A DNA stretch of 15,953 bases from a candidate division KSB1 bacterium (GCA_022566355.1 JADFJB010000108.1:1-15953); one strand, 5' to 3'. Shown: positions 1-6,969, counted from the stretch's first letter. The notes: generated from the letters alone by a model not told the origin. Numbers and translations are program-made.

Positions 1-74
1 TAATAGGCGTTTATTCATTACTCATTGACACAGTCCTTATTTTCTAGTGATTTAAAACAGTATTATTGCAGTAT

Positions 75-123
75 TTCTCTAATTTATCAAATTCTCTTGC
101 TTCCTCCCAGAAAAATTAGAGAA
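75..123. repeat. 11-bp perfect inverted repeat (hairpin)
   Basis: TTCTCTAATTT at 75-85 is exactly complementary to AAATTAGAGAA at 113-123, with a 27-nt spacer. There is no T-run directly after either arm, so a standard intrinsic terminator is not supported. Apart from this hairpin I see no gene or signal in positions 1-250. Confidence 0.4.
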
Positions 124-250
124 TAGGAATATATATAACACAACATGGGGAGATGCAGGGTCGTTCTATATACGGTGTAAATAGGTAAAGAGCACTTTAA
201 TAATGTATAATGAAATAAAACAGTTAAAACAGTTAAGATGGATCAAAGAT

Positions 251-327
251 AGAGCGTAGCCATTAGTAGCCGTCTGGATTTTCCGGGGGGCAAGAGGTAG
301 CTGGTTCGAATCCAGTCGGCCCTACCA
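251..327 (+). pseudogene. decayed tRNA-like sequence with intact T-arm and CCA end
   Basis: The 3' part is a convincing tRNA end. It has a 5-bp T-stem (300-304 with 312-316), the loop TTCGAAT (305-311), an acceptor 3' strand CGGCCCT (317-323), discriminator A and encoded CCA (325-327). The 77-nt interval is the right length for a tRNA. However, the 5' strand AGAGCGT pairs at only about four of seven acceptor positions, the D-arm is only loosely recognisable (TAGC...GTAG) and no proper 7-nt anticodon loop forms around 277-288. The residual TTTT in that place faintly recalls tRNA-Lys, but the isotype cannot be assigned. It is either a dead tRNA or a tRNA 3' end left by integration of a mobile element. 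A full functional tRNA is not supported. Confidence 0.5.
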
Positions 328-423
328 TTATTACTATTTAACACTAATTTATGGCGTCAATCGTTACAGATACACCATGTTCTCGTAATGATAAATGGCT
401 GACCATTAAGGATGGAATTGATC

Positions 424-600
424 ATGAAAAACAACCTGTTAGAGAAAGCAAAAGAATCTATGGAGATAAAACAAGTATTGGACAGGAATAAAAAAGAAGA
501 TAATCATGATCTTGAAGTATTTAAAAAGAATATAATTAATCTTGTTAAAGCTAAGCCAGGAACAGCAGTTTTAACATTGAAACATTGGTTACAGCAATAA
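424..600 (+). CDS. small hypothetical protein, 58 aa
   Basis: I chose the ATG at 424. An AAGGA (408-412) lies 11 nt upstream of it, whereas the same AAGGA overlaps the in-frame ATG at 412 and could not serve it. The product is highly charged (Lys- and Glu/Asp-rich), predicted helical, and has no signal peptide or membrane segment. Its last 20 or so residues are a more hydrophobic helix ending in LTLKHWLQQ. That pattern (KxxPxxAxxxLxxWL) weakly recalls the FliG-binding C-terminal tail of the flagellar MS-ring protein FliF, but no flagellar gene is visible, so this is only a suggestion. It sits between the tRNA-like remnant and a convergent DUF4145 gene. It could also be a chance ORF. I do not recognise a family. 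Confidence 0.45.
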   Translation: MKNNLLEKAKESMEIKQVLDRNKKEDNHDLEVFKKNIINLVKAKPGTAVLTLKHWLQQ

Positions 601-710
601 CGTAAGTTGCAATTCATGGTTCTTTAATTAGATACTAAAAACAGGCCGCTTACCAAACATTACATCCGGCAAATAGCCTTTGTGTCATTCTTAGAAGATA
701 AAATCTAACG

Positions 711-1352
711 TCATGACGTCAATATCAACCGTGCAAGGTAGGGTGACAGGAAGCATTCTCTTACTTGTTGTGTTTCGTGGATTTGGATATGGTTGAGATT
801 TGGCGTCGATAGAATCTTCAATATTAGAAATAGCTTTTGTGCAACGTCGTCTTTGTCATCCAAATCAATCTGACAAGGATGCACTGCGTGGTTTCCAACA
901 ACCCTTAATATATCCAGAGCTTGTTGAATCTTTGGCGAAAGCCCTTTTTCCACCAGAGTACCGATATCGGCATTTATATTTTTTCCGGGTTCACCAAGTT
1001 CCTTACAAAGTTTTTGTATACCTAGGCGCAATAAAGCAGCTGCTCCTCGAGGAGACTTGTCCAGTATTTCTCTGGCCTCGTCGTAGTCAGTTTTGATATC
1101 GTCAGGAAGATCAGGGTTTGGAGCTGGAGCAGTTTGGGTGGTAGGGTACACTAATTTTTCGTTGATCCACAAGGCGAACTCTGAACACCTCATACATCGG
1201 CTGGCCCAATATTTCTGAATAAGCCCATAGTTTCTTTCGCCAACCGTCATAATGGTCATTCCAAAATGCTGGTCTGCATAAGCATGACAGTGAGGGCAAT
1301 TGAAGCCATCTGTATTAAACTTGGGAGGTGTATAAGGAATATTGTTGTTCAT
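711..1352 (-). CDS. zinc-ribbon DUF4145-containing protein
   Basis: This is a 213-residue soluble protein. The N-terminal part has two CxxC pairs (C19/C22 in CPHC and C53/C56 in CMRC), a probable zinc ribbon. The C-terminal half matches the DUF4145 pattern: an AREILDKSPRGAAALLR-type helix near residues 95-110, then an IQKLCKELG segment and the signature RVVGNHAVHP followed by acidic residues near 150-160. DUF4145 occurs as a stand-alone protein and fused to restriction or defence-type enzymes; its biochemical role is not established. The start is supported by GGAGA about 8 nt upstream on the minus strand. No partner gene is adjacent: the neighbours are a short orphan ORF and repeats, consistent with an accessory location. 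No nuclease motif is visible, so it should not be called a restriction enzyme. Confidence 0.8.
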   Translation of the reverse strand: MNNNIPYTPPKFNTDGFNCPHCHAYADQHFGMTIMTVGERNYGLIQKYWASRCMRCSEFALWINEKLVYPTTQTAPAPNPDLPDDIKTDYDEAREILDKSPRGAAALLRLGIQKLCKELGEPGKNINADIGTLVEKGLSPKIQQALDILRVVGNHAVHPCQIDLDDKDDVAQKLFLILKILSTPNLNHIQIHETQQVRECFLSPYLARLILTS

Positions 1353-1387
1353 TCTTCAATCTCCACAGGCACCTAATAGGTATGAAC

Positions 1388-1468
1388 AAGTCGCTCATAC
1401 CATTTATAGATGACAAATCAAGTCGTTCATCCAAATCATTGATAATAGTTATTAATATCGCTCGTATC
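1388..1468. promoter_or_regulatory. three iterated TCGYTC-centred motifs upstream of the DUF4145 gene
   Basis: TCGCTCATAC (1391), TCGTTCATCC (1423) and TCGCTCGTAT (1458) recur at spacings of 32 and 35 bp. The first two also share AAG just before. The first is part of a small hairpin, GTATGA (1380-1385) with TCATAC (1395-1400). They lie within 120 bp upstream of the minus-strand DUF4145 start, so an operator role is conceivable. This is pattern reading only. Confidence 0.18.
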
Positions 1469-1500
1469 AAGGTTTTGTGCTCTACCACAACCTCTTTTAG

Positions 1501-1540
1501 ATTCCCGACAATCCCGCGCCCAGGCGGGACGGGAATGACA
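1501..1540. repeat. compound palindromic repeat with ATTCCCG/CGGGAAT core
   Basis: Two nested stems are visible: ATTCCCG (1501-1507) with CGGGAAT (1530-1536), and inside it TCCCGC (1512-1517) with GCGGGA (1524-1529). The right side continues as GACA. The same CGGGAATGACA phrase occurs in reverse complement at 2730-2740 inside the MITE-like element. This ATTCCC...GGGAAT architecture resembles dispersed small palindromes such as the neisserial dRS3 type, and it is more GC-rich than its surroundings. Confidence 0.6.
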
Positions 1541-1593
1541 GTTGAGGGGGTACAGGAATATGAGTGCGTTTTTAGTCTGTGTAAGTCTGTGGC

Positions 1594-1785
1594 TTATTCC
1601 GTCCTATCAAAAACATCCGCATAATTTGCCCGATACAGAAGCGGTCGTTTTTCAGGAGGTTCCGGCTGGCAGGCTCTGCCGGTTTCCCATTCCGGCAAGT
1701 CGGCACCTTTGAATTTTTTAAGCCGCTCTATGCAATCTTTCGCCTGTGGTTTCCCGGCAATATCCCAAAAAATTCTTGATTTTAT
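1594..1785 (-). pseudogene. coding-looking remnant without start codon
   Basis: On the minus strand a 63-codon open frame runs from just after a TAG (1786-1788) to a TAA (1594-1596). The translation looks protein-like, with segments such as FWDIAGKPQAKDCIERLKKF, then ADLPEWETG, then PPEKRPLLYRANYADVF. There is no ATG or convincing alternative start with a ribosome binding site in frame, and its 5' side stops just before the plus-strand gene at 1864. Its GC content is visibly higher than the flanks. I do not recognise the family. It may be the C-terminal fragment of a lost gene or a chance frame. Confidence 0.3.
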
Positions 1786-1863
1786 CTATTTCTAACCAGA
1801 TATTCAGTCTTCAAAAAAAATGGAAATTGAGTAAATTCAAGAAACAGTTAAAAGGAGAATATA

Positions 1864-2595
1864 ATGGTGCGAAGAATTTCATTATTTTTGCTGTTATGCC
1901 TGGTTGGCTCAACGTTATATGGGCAATCTCTGGATGAGATCTTAAAGAAAAATATAGAAGCCAGGGGAGGAATGGAGAACCTCACAAAACTCAAAACTAT
2001 GCGGGCAAAAGGATCGATAATAGTCCAGGGTGGCATGATCCAGGGCGATATAACCTTATACCGTAAGAGACCCAACCTGGTGCGTCTTGAAATGATGCTG
2101 CAAGGACAAAAGATGGTACAATCCTATGATGGTGAAACAGCCTGGTGGATCTTTCCATTTATGGGAGATCTAAATCCGCAATTAATGCCTGACGATCAAG
2201 CCAAACCATTCAGGGACGATTCCGAATTCGATGGTCATTTGATAAATTATAAAGAAAAGGGTCACAAATTAGAGTTAATGGGCAAGGAGGATATGGAAGG
2301 GACTGAAGTATTTAAATTGAAATGTACGCTTAAAAATGGAAGTGTGCGGTACTATTACCTGGACGGTGAATATTTCCTTGAAGTTAAAACAATTTCCAAA
2401 CAGAAGATCCAGGGTTTGGAACAAGAAGTTCACACCTTCCTGAGTGATTACAAAGAGATAGACGGGCTCATGATGCCTCATTCTATCGAATCAAAGGCAG
2501 GTGGAAACGTTCTTGCGCAAATAACCATAAAAAAAATGGAGACCAATGTCGAGATAGAAGACAGTTATTTCAAGATGCCGGAAAAGGAGAAGTAG
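1864..2595 (+). CDS. secreted LolA-like protein (outer-membrane lipoprotein-sorting-protein-like)
   Basis: This is a 243-residue exported protein. Residues 1-20 are a signal peptide (RR, hydrophobic core, then TLYG) with probable cleavage before QSLDE. The mature part resembles the LolA/LolB-like fold annotated as outer-membrane lipoprotein-sorting protein: an N-terminal helix DEILKKNIEARGGMENLTKL, then beta-strand pairs including GDITLYRKRPNLVRLEMMLQ, a SYDGETAWW segment near residue 90, and a late strand SDYKEIDGLMMPHSIES. Such proteins bind lipids or lipoproteins in the periplasm, but most paralogues have no tested function. AAGGAGA (1852-1858) precedes the ATG by 5 nt, a strong start. It stands alone; no lolCDE or other Lol gene is nearby, so a true LolA role is not implied. 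Confidence 0.75.
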   Translation: MVRRISLFLLLCLVGSTLYGQSLDEILKKNIEARGGMENLTKLKTMRAKGSIIVQGGMIQGDITLYRKRPNLVRLEMMLQGQKMVQSYDGETAWWIFPFMGDLNPQLMPDDQAKPFRDDSEFDGHLINYKEKGHKLELMGKEDMEGTEVFKLKCTLKNGSVRYYYLDGEYFLEVKTISKQKIQGLEQEVHTFLSDYKEIDGLMMPHSIESKAGGNVLAQITIKKMETNVEIEDSYFKMPEKEK

Positions 2596-2649
2596 GACAG
2601 ATATATTTGATGGTTTCGGTTCTATTTTGTGTGAAATGAGCTTAACATG

Positions 2650-2698
2650 CCTTGAAAATTCGAATGTGAGCTTCGAGATTTCAAGGTGATGTCTTTTT
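2650..2698 (+). terminator. possible rho-independent terminator after the LolA-like gene
   Basis: CCTTGAAA (2650-2657) pairs perfectly with TTTCAAGG (2679-2686). Inside is a shorter CGAA/TTCG stem, and a CTTTTT run follows at about 2692-2697. The hairpin lies about 55 nt downstream of the stop at 2595. The 6-nt gap before the T-run makes it imperfect. Confidence 0.4.
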
Positions 2699-2701
2699 AG
2701 T

Positions 2702-2838
2702 TAGTGTCTGAACGTAAAAGCATCCATTCTGTCATTCCCGCATGCTTTTAGCGGGAATCTACCTGCTTGTAATGATTAGATTTCGGCTCAAAAAATTACC
2801 GGAATGACACTAGTTGTCGAGTTTTCGTTCAGACACTA
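2702..2838. mobile_element. 137-bp MITE-like element between TA dinucleotides
   Basis: TAGTGTCTGAACG (2702-2714) and CGTTCAGACACTA (2826-2838) are perfect 13-bp terminal inverted repeats. Read without the outer TA, the termini are GTGTCTGAACG flanked by TA on both sides, the target duplication expected of IS630/Tc1-mariner-type transposition. Nested inside are a second inverted repeat (TGTCATTCCCG 2730-2740 versus CCGGAATGACA 2799-2809, one mismatch) and a local hairpin ATTCCCGC/GCGGGAAT (2734-2758). There is no coding capacity. It sits in the convergent gap between the LolA-like gene and the MATE-like gene. The family assignment is inference from terminus and target only. Confidence 0.65.
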
Positions 2839-2937
2839 GTTATGGATTTTAAAAAATTGTTTTATGAGTATTCATTGGTTTGATTTTTTAAGTAAGTGTG
2901 GGACTCAATTTTATTCCAGGGTAGAAAAATGTAATTT

Positions 2938-4272
2938 TCAACTAGCCCCTAAAGAACCCGGCCGCAACACCTTTCGACAGGCAAAAAACAGGTAAGAAAC
3001 AGAAAAGACCCTGGCCACATTGAATGCGGTTACTGCAGCAATCACTCCGACAAAATCCAGGTATTGTACGGTAATAAACAGAACCGACACAATAAAAACG
3101 ATCTCTATGCCGGAAGCAATAGTAACGAGTCCTGTTCTACGCGCTGCTACCAGGATTGAGCGCTGAAAACACAGCCAGACGGATGCAGCCGGAATAAATA
3201 TATAGTAAGCAAGCGGTTTAAGAGCAAATTCGGATAATTCAATAGTCAAACCTGAGACGGTTCTTAACCATAGTGCAGAGACCGGCGTGTATACAAAGAA
3301 AGTCATAATTAAAAATACAATAAATGTAAGTGCAAGGCTGAATTTTTTCAACGGTTTATAATTTTCAAATTTGTCTCCAATCAGTGCAATAATCACTTCC
3401 TGGGTGGATAATCCCAGGCTGATTAAAATGAAGGAGAGCGAAACAATGACAGGCCAGACTGCAAGAGAATCGATCGCCATCCGGCTTTGGCCCAAAAAAA
3501 ATGTGATGATAGGATGAGCGCCAAGAGCAATCATAGAGGTTAATGCCAACGGATAATAAAAGCTTGTAATTGACCGGTAGGTTAAAGGTCCTTTTCCGGA
3601 CTCTTCAGTCTCTTTGCCTGATAATAATCGTTTGACAAGTTGGCGGACCATAAACCGGCTTGCCAAAGCCTCGATACAGACTCCTGCAGATAATGCAGCA
3701 GCGCCAACCAATGCGCCATCCAATTCGAAGAATGAAAATAAAATTAGAGCCGTGGTTGCCATAGTCAACATGCGAATTGTAGTGGAATAGGCAACACGCC
3801 TGGTTAAATTGTTTCGAATCAAAATGCCATGAAAAAATCGACGGTAACCTATAGCGGCAGGCCATGGAATAAGGAGGATCATGGCATGATGTGTTAGCCT
3901 GGCGATATTTTCGGGTAACCCGATTAAAGTAATCGTCAGGAAATAAAACAGGGATGGAAAAATTACAATTAATATGATTCCTGTTAAGCAGGCATTGAGA
4001 AAATAGGTGAAGTTCCGCAGTTTCAAAAAGGATTGTTTATCCCGAACTAACGCTGTGGAAGCGCTCATAATCATGATGATCGGCGCTTCGATGATGAGTG
4101 CAAAAGAGAACGCAACCCCATATGCCGCAAGGTTGTATTTAGGCTCTGCTAATCGGGCGATAATGGCGGCCAGGAAATTCCCTTCGGTTGACATCATAAT
4201 CCATGTGGCAGCCAACGGAAGCCAAAATAACAATATTTTCTTTTGGCTCAGGGTTTGATTTTGTTCGGTCAT
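2938..4272 (-). CDS. MATE/ANKH-like multi-pass membrane transporter (MOP superfamily-like)
   Basis: This 444-residue integral membrane protein has about 12 hydrophobic segments. The N-terminus (LLFWLPLAATWIMMS, residues 14-28) leads into GNFLAAIIARLAEPKYNLAAYG and a charged TM2 segment, LIIEAPIIMIMSAS (59-72). WPAAIGYRRFFHGILIR lies near residues 137-153, and GALVGAAALSAGV near 186-198. The family reading (bacterial ANKH-like, within the MATE/polysaccharide-exporter fold) rests on remembered motif resemblance. Such proteins export small molecules or flip lipids, and the substrate here cannot be inferred. The ATG has no strong Shine-Dalgarno sequence. It is monocistronic by position, with 366 bp separating it from the aldehyde dehydrogenase upstream in the minus direction. 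Confidence 0.7.
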   Translation of the reverse strand: MTEQNQTLSQKKILLFWLPLAATWIMMSTEGNFLAAIIARLAEPKYNLAAYGVAFSFALIIEAPIIMIMSASTALVRDKQSFLKLRNFTYFLNACLTGIILIVIFPSLFYFLTITLIGLPENIARLTHHAMILLIPWPAAIGYRRFFHGILIRNNLTRRVAYSTTIRMLTMATTALILFSFFELDGALVGAAALSAGVCIEALASRFMVRQLVKRLLSGKETEESGKGPLTYRSITSFYYPLALTSMIALGAHPIITFFLGQSRMAIDSLAVWPVIVSLSFILISLGLSTQEVIIALIGDKFENYKPLKKFSLALTFIVFLIMTFFVYTPVSALWLRTVSGLTIELSEFALKPLAYYIFIPAASVWLCFQRSILVAARRTGLVTIASGIEIVFIVSVLFITVQYLDFVGVIAAVTAFNVARVFSVSYLFFACRKVLRPGSLGAS

Positions 4273-4496
4273 TTATAGTAAAAAGTTCTCGTAAAAGAAT
4301 AATAAAGGGTTCATAAACGCTAAGTTTTTAAAAAGTTAAAAAATGATAGTTGAAGTTTAAAAAAGGAATTTGAAAGAATAGAGTGAAAAATGCTGGTTCG
4401 CAAATCGATAAATACCCTTGATGTTATCCCGAGTAGGTTTATGCTATTACAGTGTAAAACTTTGTTTTTTGAACAAACTTTTAATAGTTGTTTTTT
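4273..4496. other. gene-free AT-rich stretch
   Basis: This is part of a 366-bp gap between the two minus-strand genes. It is very A/T-rich, with runs of A and T that create short chance frames. I see no convincing protein, RNA or hairpin signal here. It should contain the promoter of the MATE-like gene, but I cannot pick one out. Confidence 0.4.
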
Positions 4497-4558
4497 CTTT
4501 TTTGACAGGATTAACAAGATTTAATGGATTTTTATCCTGTTTATCCTGTCTAAAAAAG
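4497..4558. repeat. GACAGGAT-type dispersed inverted repeat, full copy
   Basis: GACAGGATTAACAAGAT (4504-4520) faces ATCCTGTTTATCCTGTC (4534-4550), with 15 of 17 positions complementary and a 13-nt loop. Flanking CTTTTTT (4497-4503) and AAAAAAG (4552-4558) extend the stem. Each arm contains the doubled phrase GAYARGAT-like, ATCCTGT twice on the right. It is known to me as a common kind of dispersed repeat in environmental bacteria. It lies about 80 bp beyond the end of the aldehyde dehydrogenase gene. A half copy is present at 6935. Confidence 0.65.
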
Positions 4559-4638
4559 AACATCTAGATTAGTTAAAGTATATTTTTTGTTTACAGCCTT
4601 GAGCTGCACTATGAATAGATCAGGTTAATTTAATTGGT

Positions 4639-6036
4639 TTAAAAATATTTTACGGTGAGGTCGATAATTTTTTTTGTGATGGCGGAATAGGGAGGATATA
4701 ACAACTTTACCATGCTGAATCTTGGTTGATGCATTACCGATCGCTCATGAGAAAAGGCTTTAAATCCGGCGAAACCGTGAGATTTTCCAATTCCACTATG
4801 ATTGGAACCTCCGAAAGGTAAATTAATATTGCTGAAATGTACCACCACATCATTGATCACCGTATCTCCTGCTGAAGTATTTTGGAGGATTTGCCGGTTA
4901 ATTTCTTTGTCTTTTGAAAAAATATATAGTGCCAATGGATTGGGTTTGGAATTGATCATATCCAATGCATCTTCAATTGAATCATAAGGTAGGATTGGTA
5001 AAATTGGCCCAAAAATTTCCTCCTTCATAATGCCGGAATCCAGGCTGACATTCGTCATAAGTGTGGGGGCTATGAAATGTTCATCTGTAAATTCTCCACC
5101 TATTTGAATAGCCGCACCGCTTTTCAAGGCTTCATCAACCAAATTCTTGAGCCGGGTAAAGGCCTTTTCATCAATGATGCGGCAATAATCCATGTTGTTA
5201 TTGACAGCCTTTTTCCCATAAAGTTTTTGAATATGCTTTTTGGATTTGTCTACAAATTCATCAAGCTGTTTCTTCGGCACCAGAACATAGTCCGGAGCGA
5301 TACAGGTCTGCCCGGCATTTAGAAATTTGCCCCATGTAATCCTTTTTGCCGCTTCTTTAATGTCTGCAGTTTTATCGATGATTACCGGTGATTTGCCACC
5401 CAATTCCAATGTGACGGAAGATAGATGTTTGGCGGCCGCAGCCATTACTTTTTTTCCAACCGATGTACTTCCTGTGAAAAGAATATGGTTGAAAGGGAGC
5501 TCTAGCAACGCCTTGCCAACCTCAGCATCCCCTTCAAAAACAGCTACTTCATTTTGTTCAAAAACATCATCAATCAAACTCTTAATAAATTTCGAGGTGT
5601 TTGCACTTATTTCAGATGGTTTTAACATCACACAATTACCGGCAGCAATGGCCGACATCAATGGACTCATTGCCAGCTGGAACGGGAAATTCCAGGGCGC
5701 CATAATTAAAACCACACCTTTGGGTTCAAGGTGGATTTCATTCTTTGAACCCAACAGTGCAATTGGCGCCCGCACATGTTTGGGATGCATCCACTTTGCT
5801 AATTTGCGTCGCATCGTTTTAATTTCTGTAGTTACCGGGTAAACTTCACTTAACATGGCTTCTGCAGGTGGTTTTCCCAGATCTTCAAAGACAGCTTTTT
5901 TTAGTTCCGGCAGACGATCGTTTATTGCTTCCATCAAACGGTTTATCTTTTGGATGCGTTCTTCCGCACTTGTCTGCCTGATTTTTCTTTTATTTGCCAG
6001 TTGAAGCTCGAATATCCTGGTGATCTCTGGATTCAT
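4639..6036 (-). CDS. NAD(P)-dependent aldehyde dehydrogenase, class 3-like
   Basis: This enzyme oxidises an aldehyde to the carboxylate with NAD(P)+. I start it at the ATG at 6036 (MNPEITRIF, 465 aa). That matches the roughly 460-residue class 3/coniferyl-type family and leaves 13 nt after the upstream gene's stop; the longer frame from 6114 would overlap that gene by 65 nt. No strong Shine-Dalgarno precedes it, so translational coupling is likely. Visible motifs: catalytic-site Asn116 in APWNFPF, nucleotide-binding FTGSTSVGK (187-195), general base Glu211 in LELGGKSP, nucleophile Cys245 in AGQTCIAPDY, and a later EEIFGPILP. Without the N-terminal segment of class 1/2 enzymes and with a basic C-terminal tail (KKIIDLTVKYF), it fits oxidation of medium- or long-chain or aromatic aldehydes. 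The substrate is inference. Confidence 0.9.
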   Translation of the reverse strand: MNPEITRIFELQLANKRKIRQTSAEERIQKINRLMEAINDRLPELKKAVFEDLGKPPAEAMLSEVYPVTTEIKTMRRKLAKWMHPKHVRAPIALLGSKNEIHLEPKGVVLIMAPWNFPFQLAMSPLMSAIAAGNCVMLKPSEISANTSKFIKSLIDDVFEQNEVAVFEGDAEVGKALLELPFNHILFTGSTSVGKKVMAAAAKHLSSVTLELGGKSPVIIDKTADIKEAAKRITWGKFLNAGQTCIAPDYVLVPKKQLDEFVDKSKKHIQKLYGKKAVNNNMDYCRIIDEKAFTRLKNLVDEALKSGAAIQIGGEFTDEHFIAPTLMTNVSLDSGIMKEEIFGPILPILPYDSIEDALDMINSKPNPLALYIFSKDKEINRQILQNTSAGDTVINDVVVHFSNINLPFGGSNHSGIGKSHGFAGFKAFSHERSVMHQPRFSMVKLLYPPYSAITKKIIDLTVKYF

Positions 6037-6049
6037 TTTGATTTTTTTA

Positions 6050-6655
6050 TTATTTGTGCTGCCAATTGTTTGGATTGTCAGAGTCGCTGGGTGAGAGACC
6101 GATGATATCTCCATCTGTGTTTACACCCAAGCCCAGCACAGTTCGATTAGCATAAGCAAAATAGCTAACCACCTGGTTGATTTCCAAAATCTCTTCATCG
6201 CTAAACCCTGACTCTCGTAAATCTTTCACATCGTTCTCGGAAACACTATTCGGGGATTTTGTCAGTTTGGCAGCATAATTGAAAATGGCAAGCTCTTTGT
6301 CGTGAAAGGCAGAAGCCGGATCTTCTTGCTTCAATGCAGTAAAAATAACATTTGACCGTGTATCATCATTTAGCAGTTTACGCATTCCCTGGAAATGATG
6401 CTGGACACAATACTCACAACTATTTAGCAGGCTGACATAAACACCAATTGCTTCCAGCAGCCATTTCGGAAGTTGGTTATCGAGATGATGAAGAACATTT
6501 TTATACAGTTTCATATGGCCCTCGAGAGTATGAGGCCTCAGGCTATGGACTTTCAGGATATTATCCAGATAATCATTTGGACCTTTGATGCGGTCGTATA
6601 GTGCTTTCAGCTTGCCGGTTGCATTCTGGTAAGAAATGGTTTTGATCCAGCTCAT
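6050..6655 (-). CDS. AhpD-like/carboxymuconolactone decarboxylase-family peroxidase-related protein
   Basis: This 201-residue soluble all-helical protein carries the AhpD-type active-site pattern: Glu68, then Cys80, Cys83 and His87 in NSCEYCVQHH. The E-x11-C-x2-C-x3-H spacing is that of alkylhydroperoxidase AhpD. Length and layout fit the peroxidase-related enzyme subfamily rather than short CMD proteins. It probably reduces hydroperoxides through the cysteine pair, but the electron donor is unknown. GGAGA precedes the ATG by about 3-4 nt, so the start is well supported. It is first in a probable two-gene operon with the aldehyde dehydrogenase (13-nt gap), suggesting joint handling of lipid peroxides and the aldehydes they yield. 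That link is inference. Confidence 0.85.
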   Translation of the reverse strand: MSWIKTISYQNATGKLKALYDRIKGPNDYLDNILKVHSLRPHTLEGHMKLYKNVLHHLDNQLPKWLLEAIGVYVSLLNSCEYCVQHHFQGMRKLLNDDTRSNVIFTALKQEDPASAFHDKELAIFNYAAKLTKSPNSVSENDVKDLRESGFSDEEILEINQVVSYFAYANRTVLGLGVNTDGDIIGLSPSDSDNPNNWQHK

Positions 6656-6934
6656 TATTCTCCAAAATAGGTTTTCAAAAAGGATATATTTGTATTTAAT
6701 ATATTGAGTCTACTCTAAAAACCGATGCCATCGCTTTTCTAAAAAAAAATGATAAATAAAAACAAATGCTTATGAGATCGATGAAATCGGTATCCCGCCT
6801 TTTTAGAATGAACTCATATATTATAATCAGAATCTTTATTGAAACCTAAGAAAACATATTGGCTAAAGGAATTCAAAAATATTCAATGACTTAAGGATCA
6901 TCATCATAATGCGTACTTATTCGTAAAAGTATTA
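6656..6934. other. gene-free stretch
   Basis: This is the first part of a 936-bp interval without an intact gene. It is AT-rich, and I see no RNA gene, stable hairpin or protein-like frame. It must hold the promoter of the AhpD-like/aldehyde dehydrogenase operon at its left end, but no element stands out. Confidence 0.4.
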
Positions 6935-6954
6935 GACAGGATTCACAAGATTTA
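6935..6954 (+). repeat. half copy of the GACAGGAT-type repeat
   Basis: These 20 bases match the left arm of the repeat at 4504 with one difference (TTCACA for TTAACA) and continue into TTTA as that copy does. The facing ATCCTGT arm is absent. It lies just upstream of the toxin-antitoxin remnant. Confidence 0.5.
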
Positions 6955-6969
6955 TAAAGTGATAAATGA

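Noticed and set aside
1-327. 3' end of a tmRNA instead of a tRNA
   Set aside because: No tmRNA-like 5' end, tag frame or pseudoknots are visible in the preceding bases.
708-719. Perfect 12-bp palindrome ACGTCATGACGT
   Set aside because: It coincides with the stop codon region of the DUF4145 gene and has no partner or context pointing to a regulatory site.
800-1096. 98-residue plus-strand frame
   Set aside because: It is antisense to the recognised DUF4145 gene and shows no family features.
1328-1624. 98-residue plus-strand frame
   Set aside because: Low-complexity, Ser/Ile/Arg-rich translation across the palindromic repeat, no ribosome binding site, and overlap with the start of the DUF4145 gene.
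4497-4558. Intrinsic terminator of the aldehyde dehydrogenase gene
   Set aside because: On the minus strand the stem is followed by A's rather than U's, and the imperfect 17-nt arms match a dispersed repeat with another partial copy in the window.
6037-6114. 26-residue N-terminal extension of the aldehyde dehydrogenase
   Set aside because: It would overlap the upstream gene by 65 bp and exceed the family's usual length; the internal Met start fits better.
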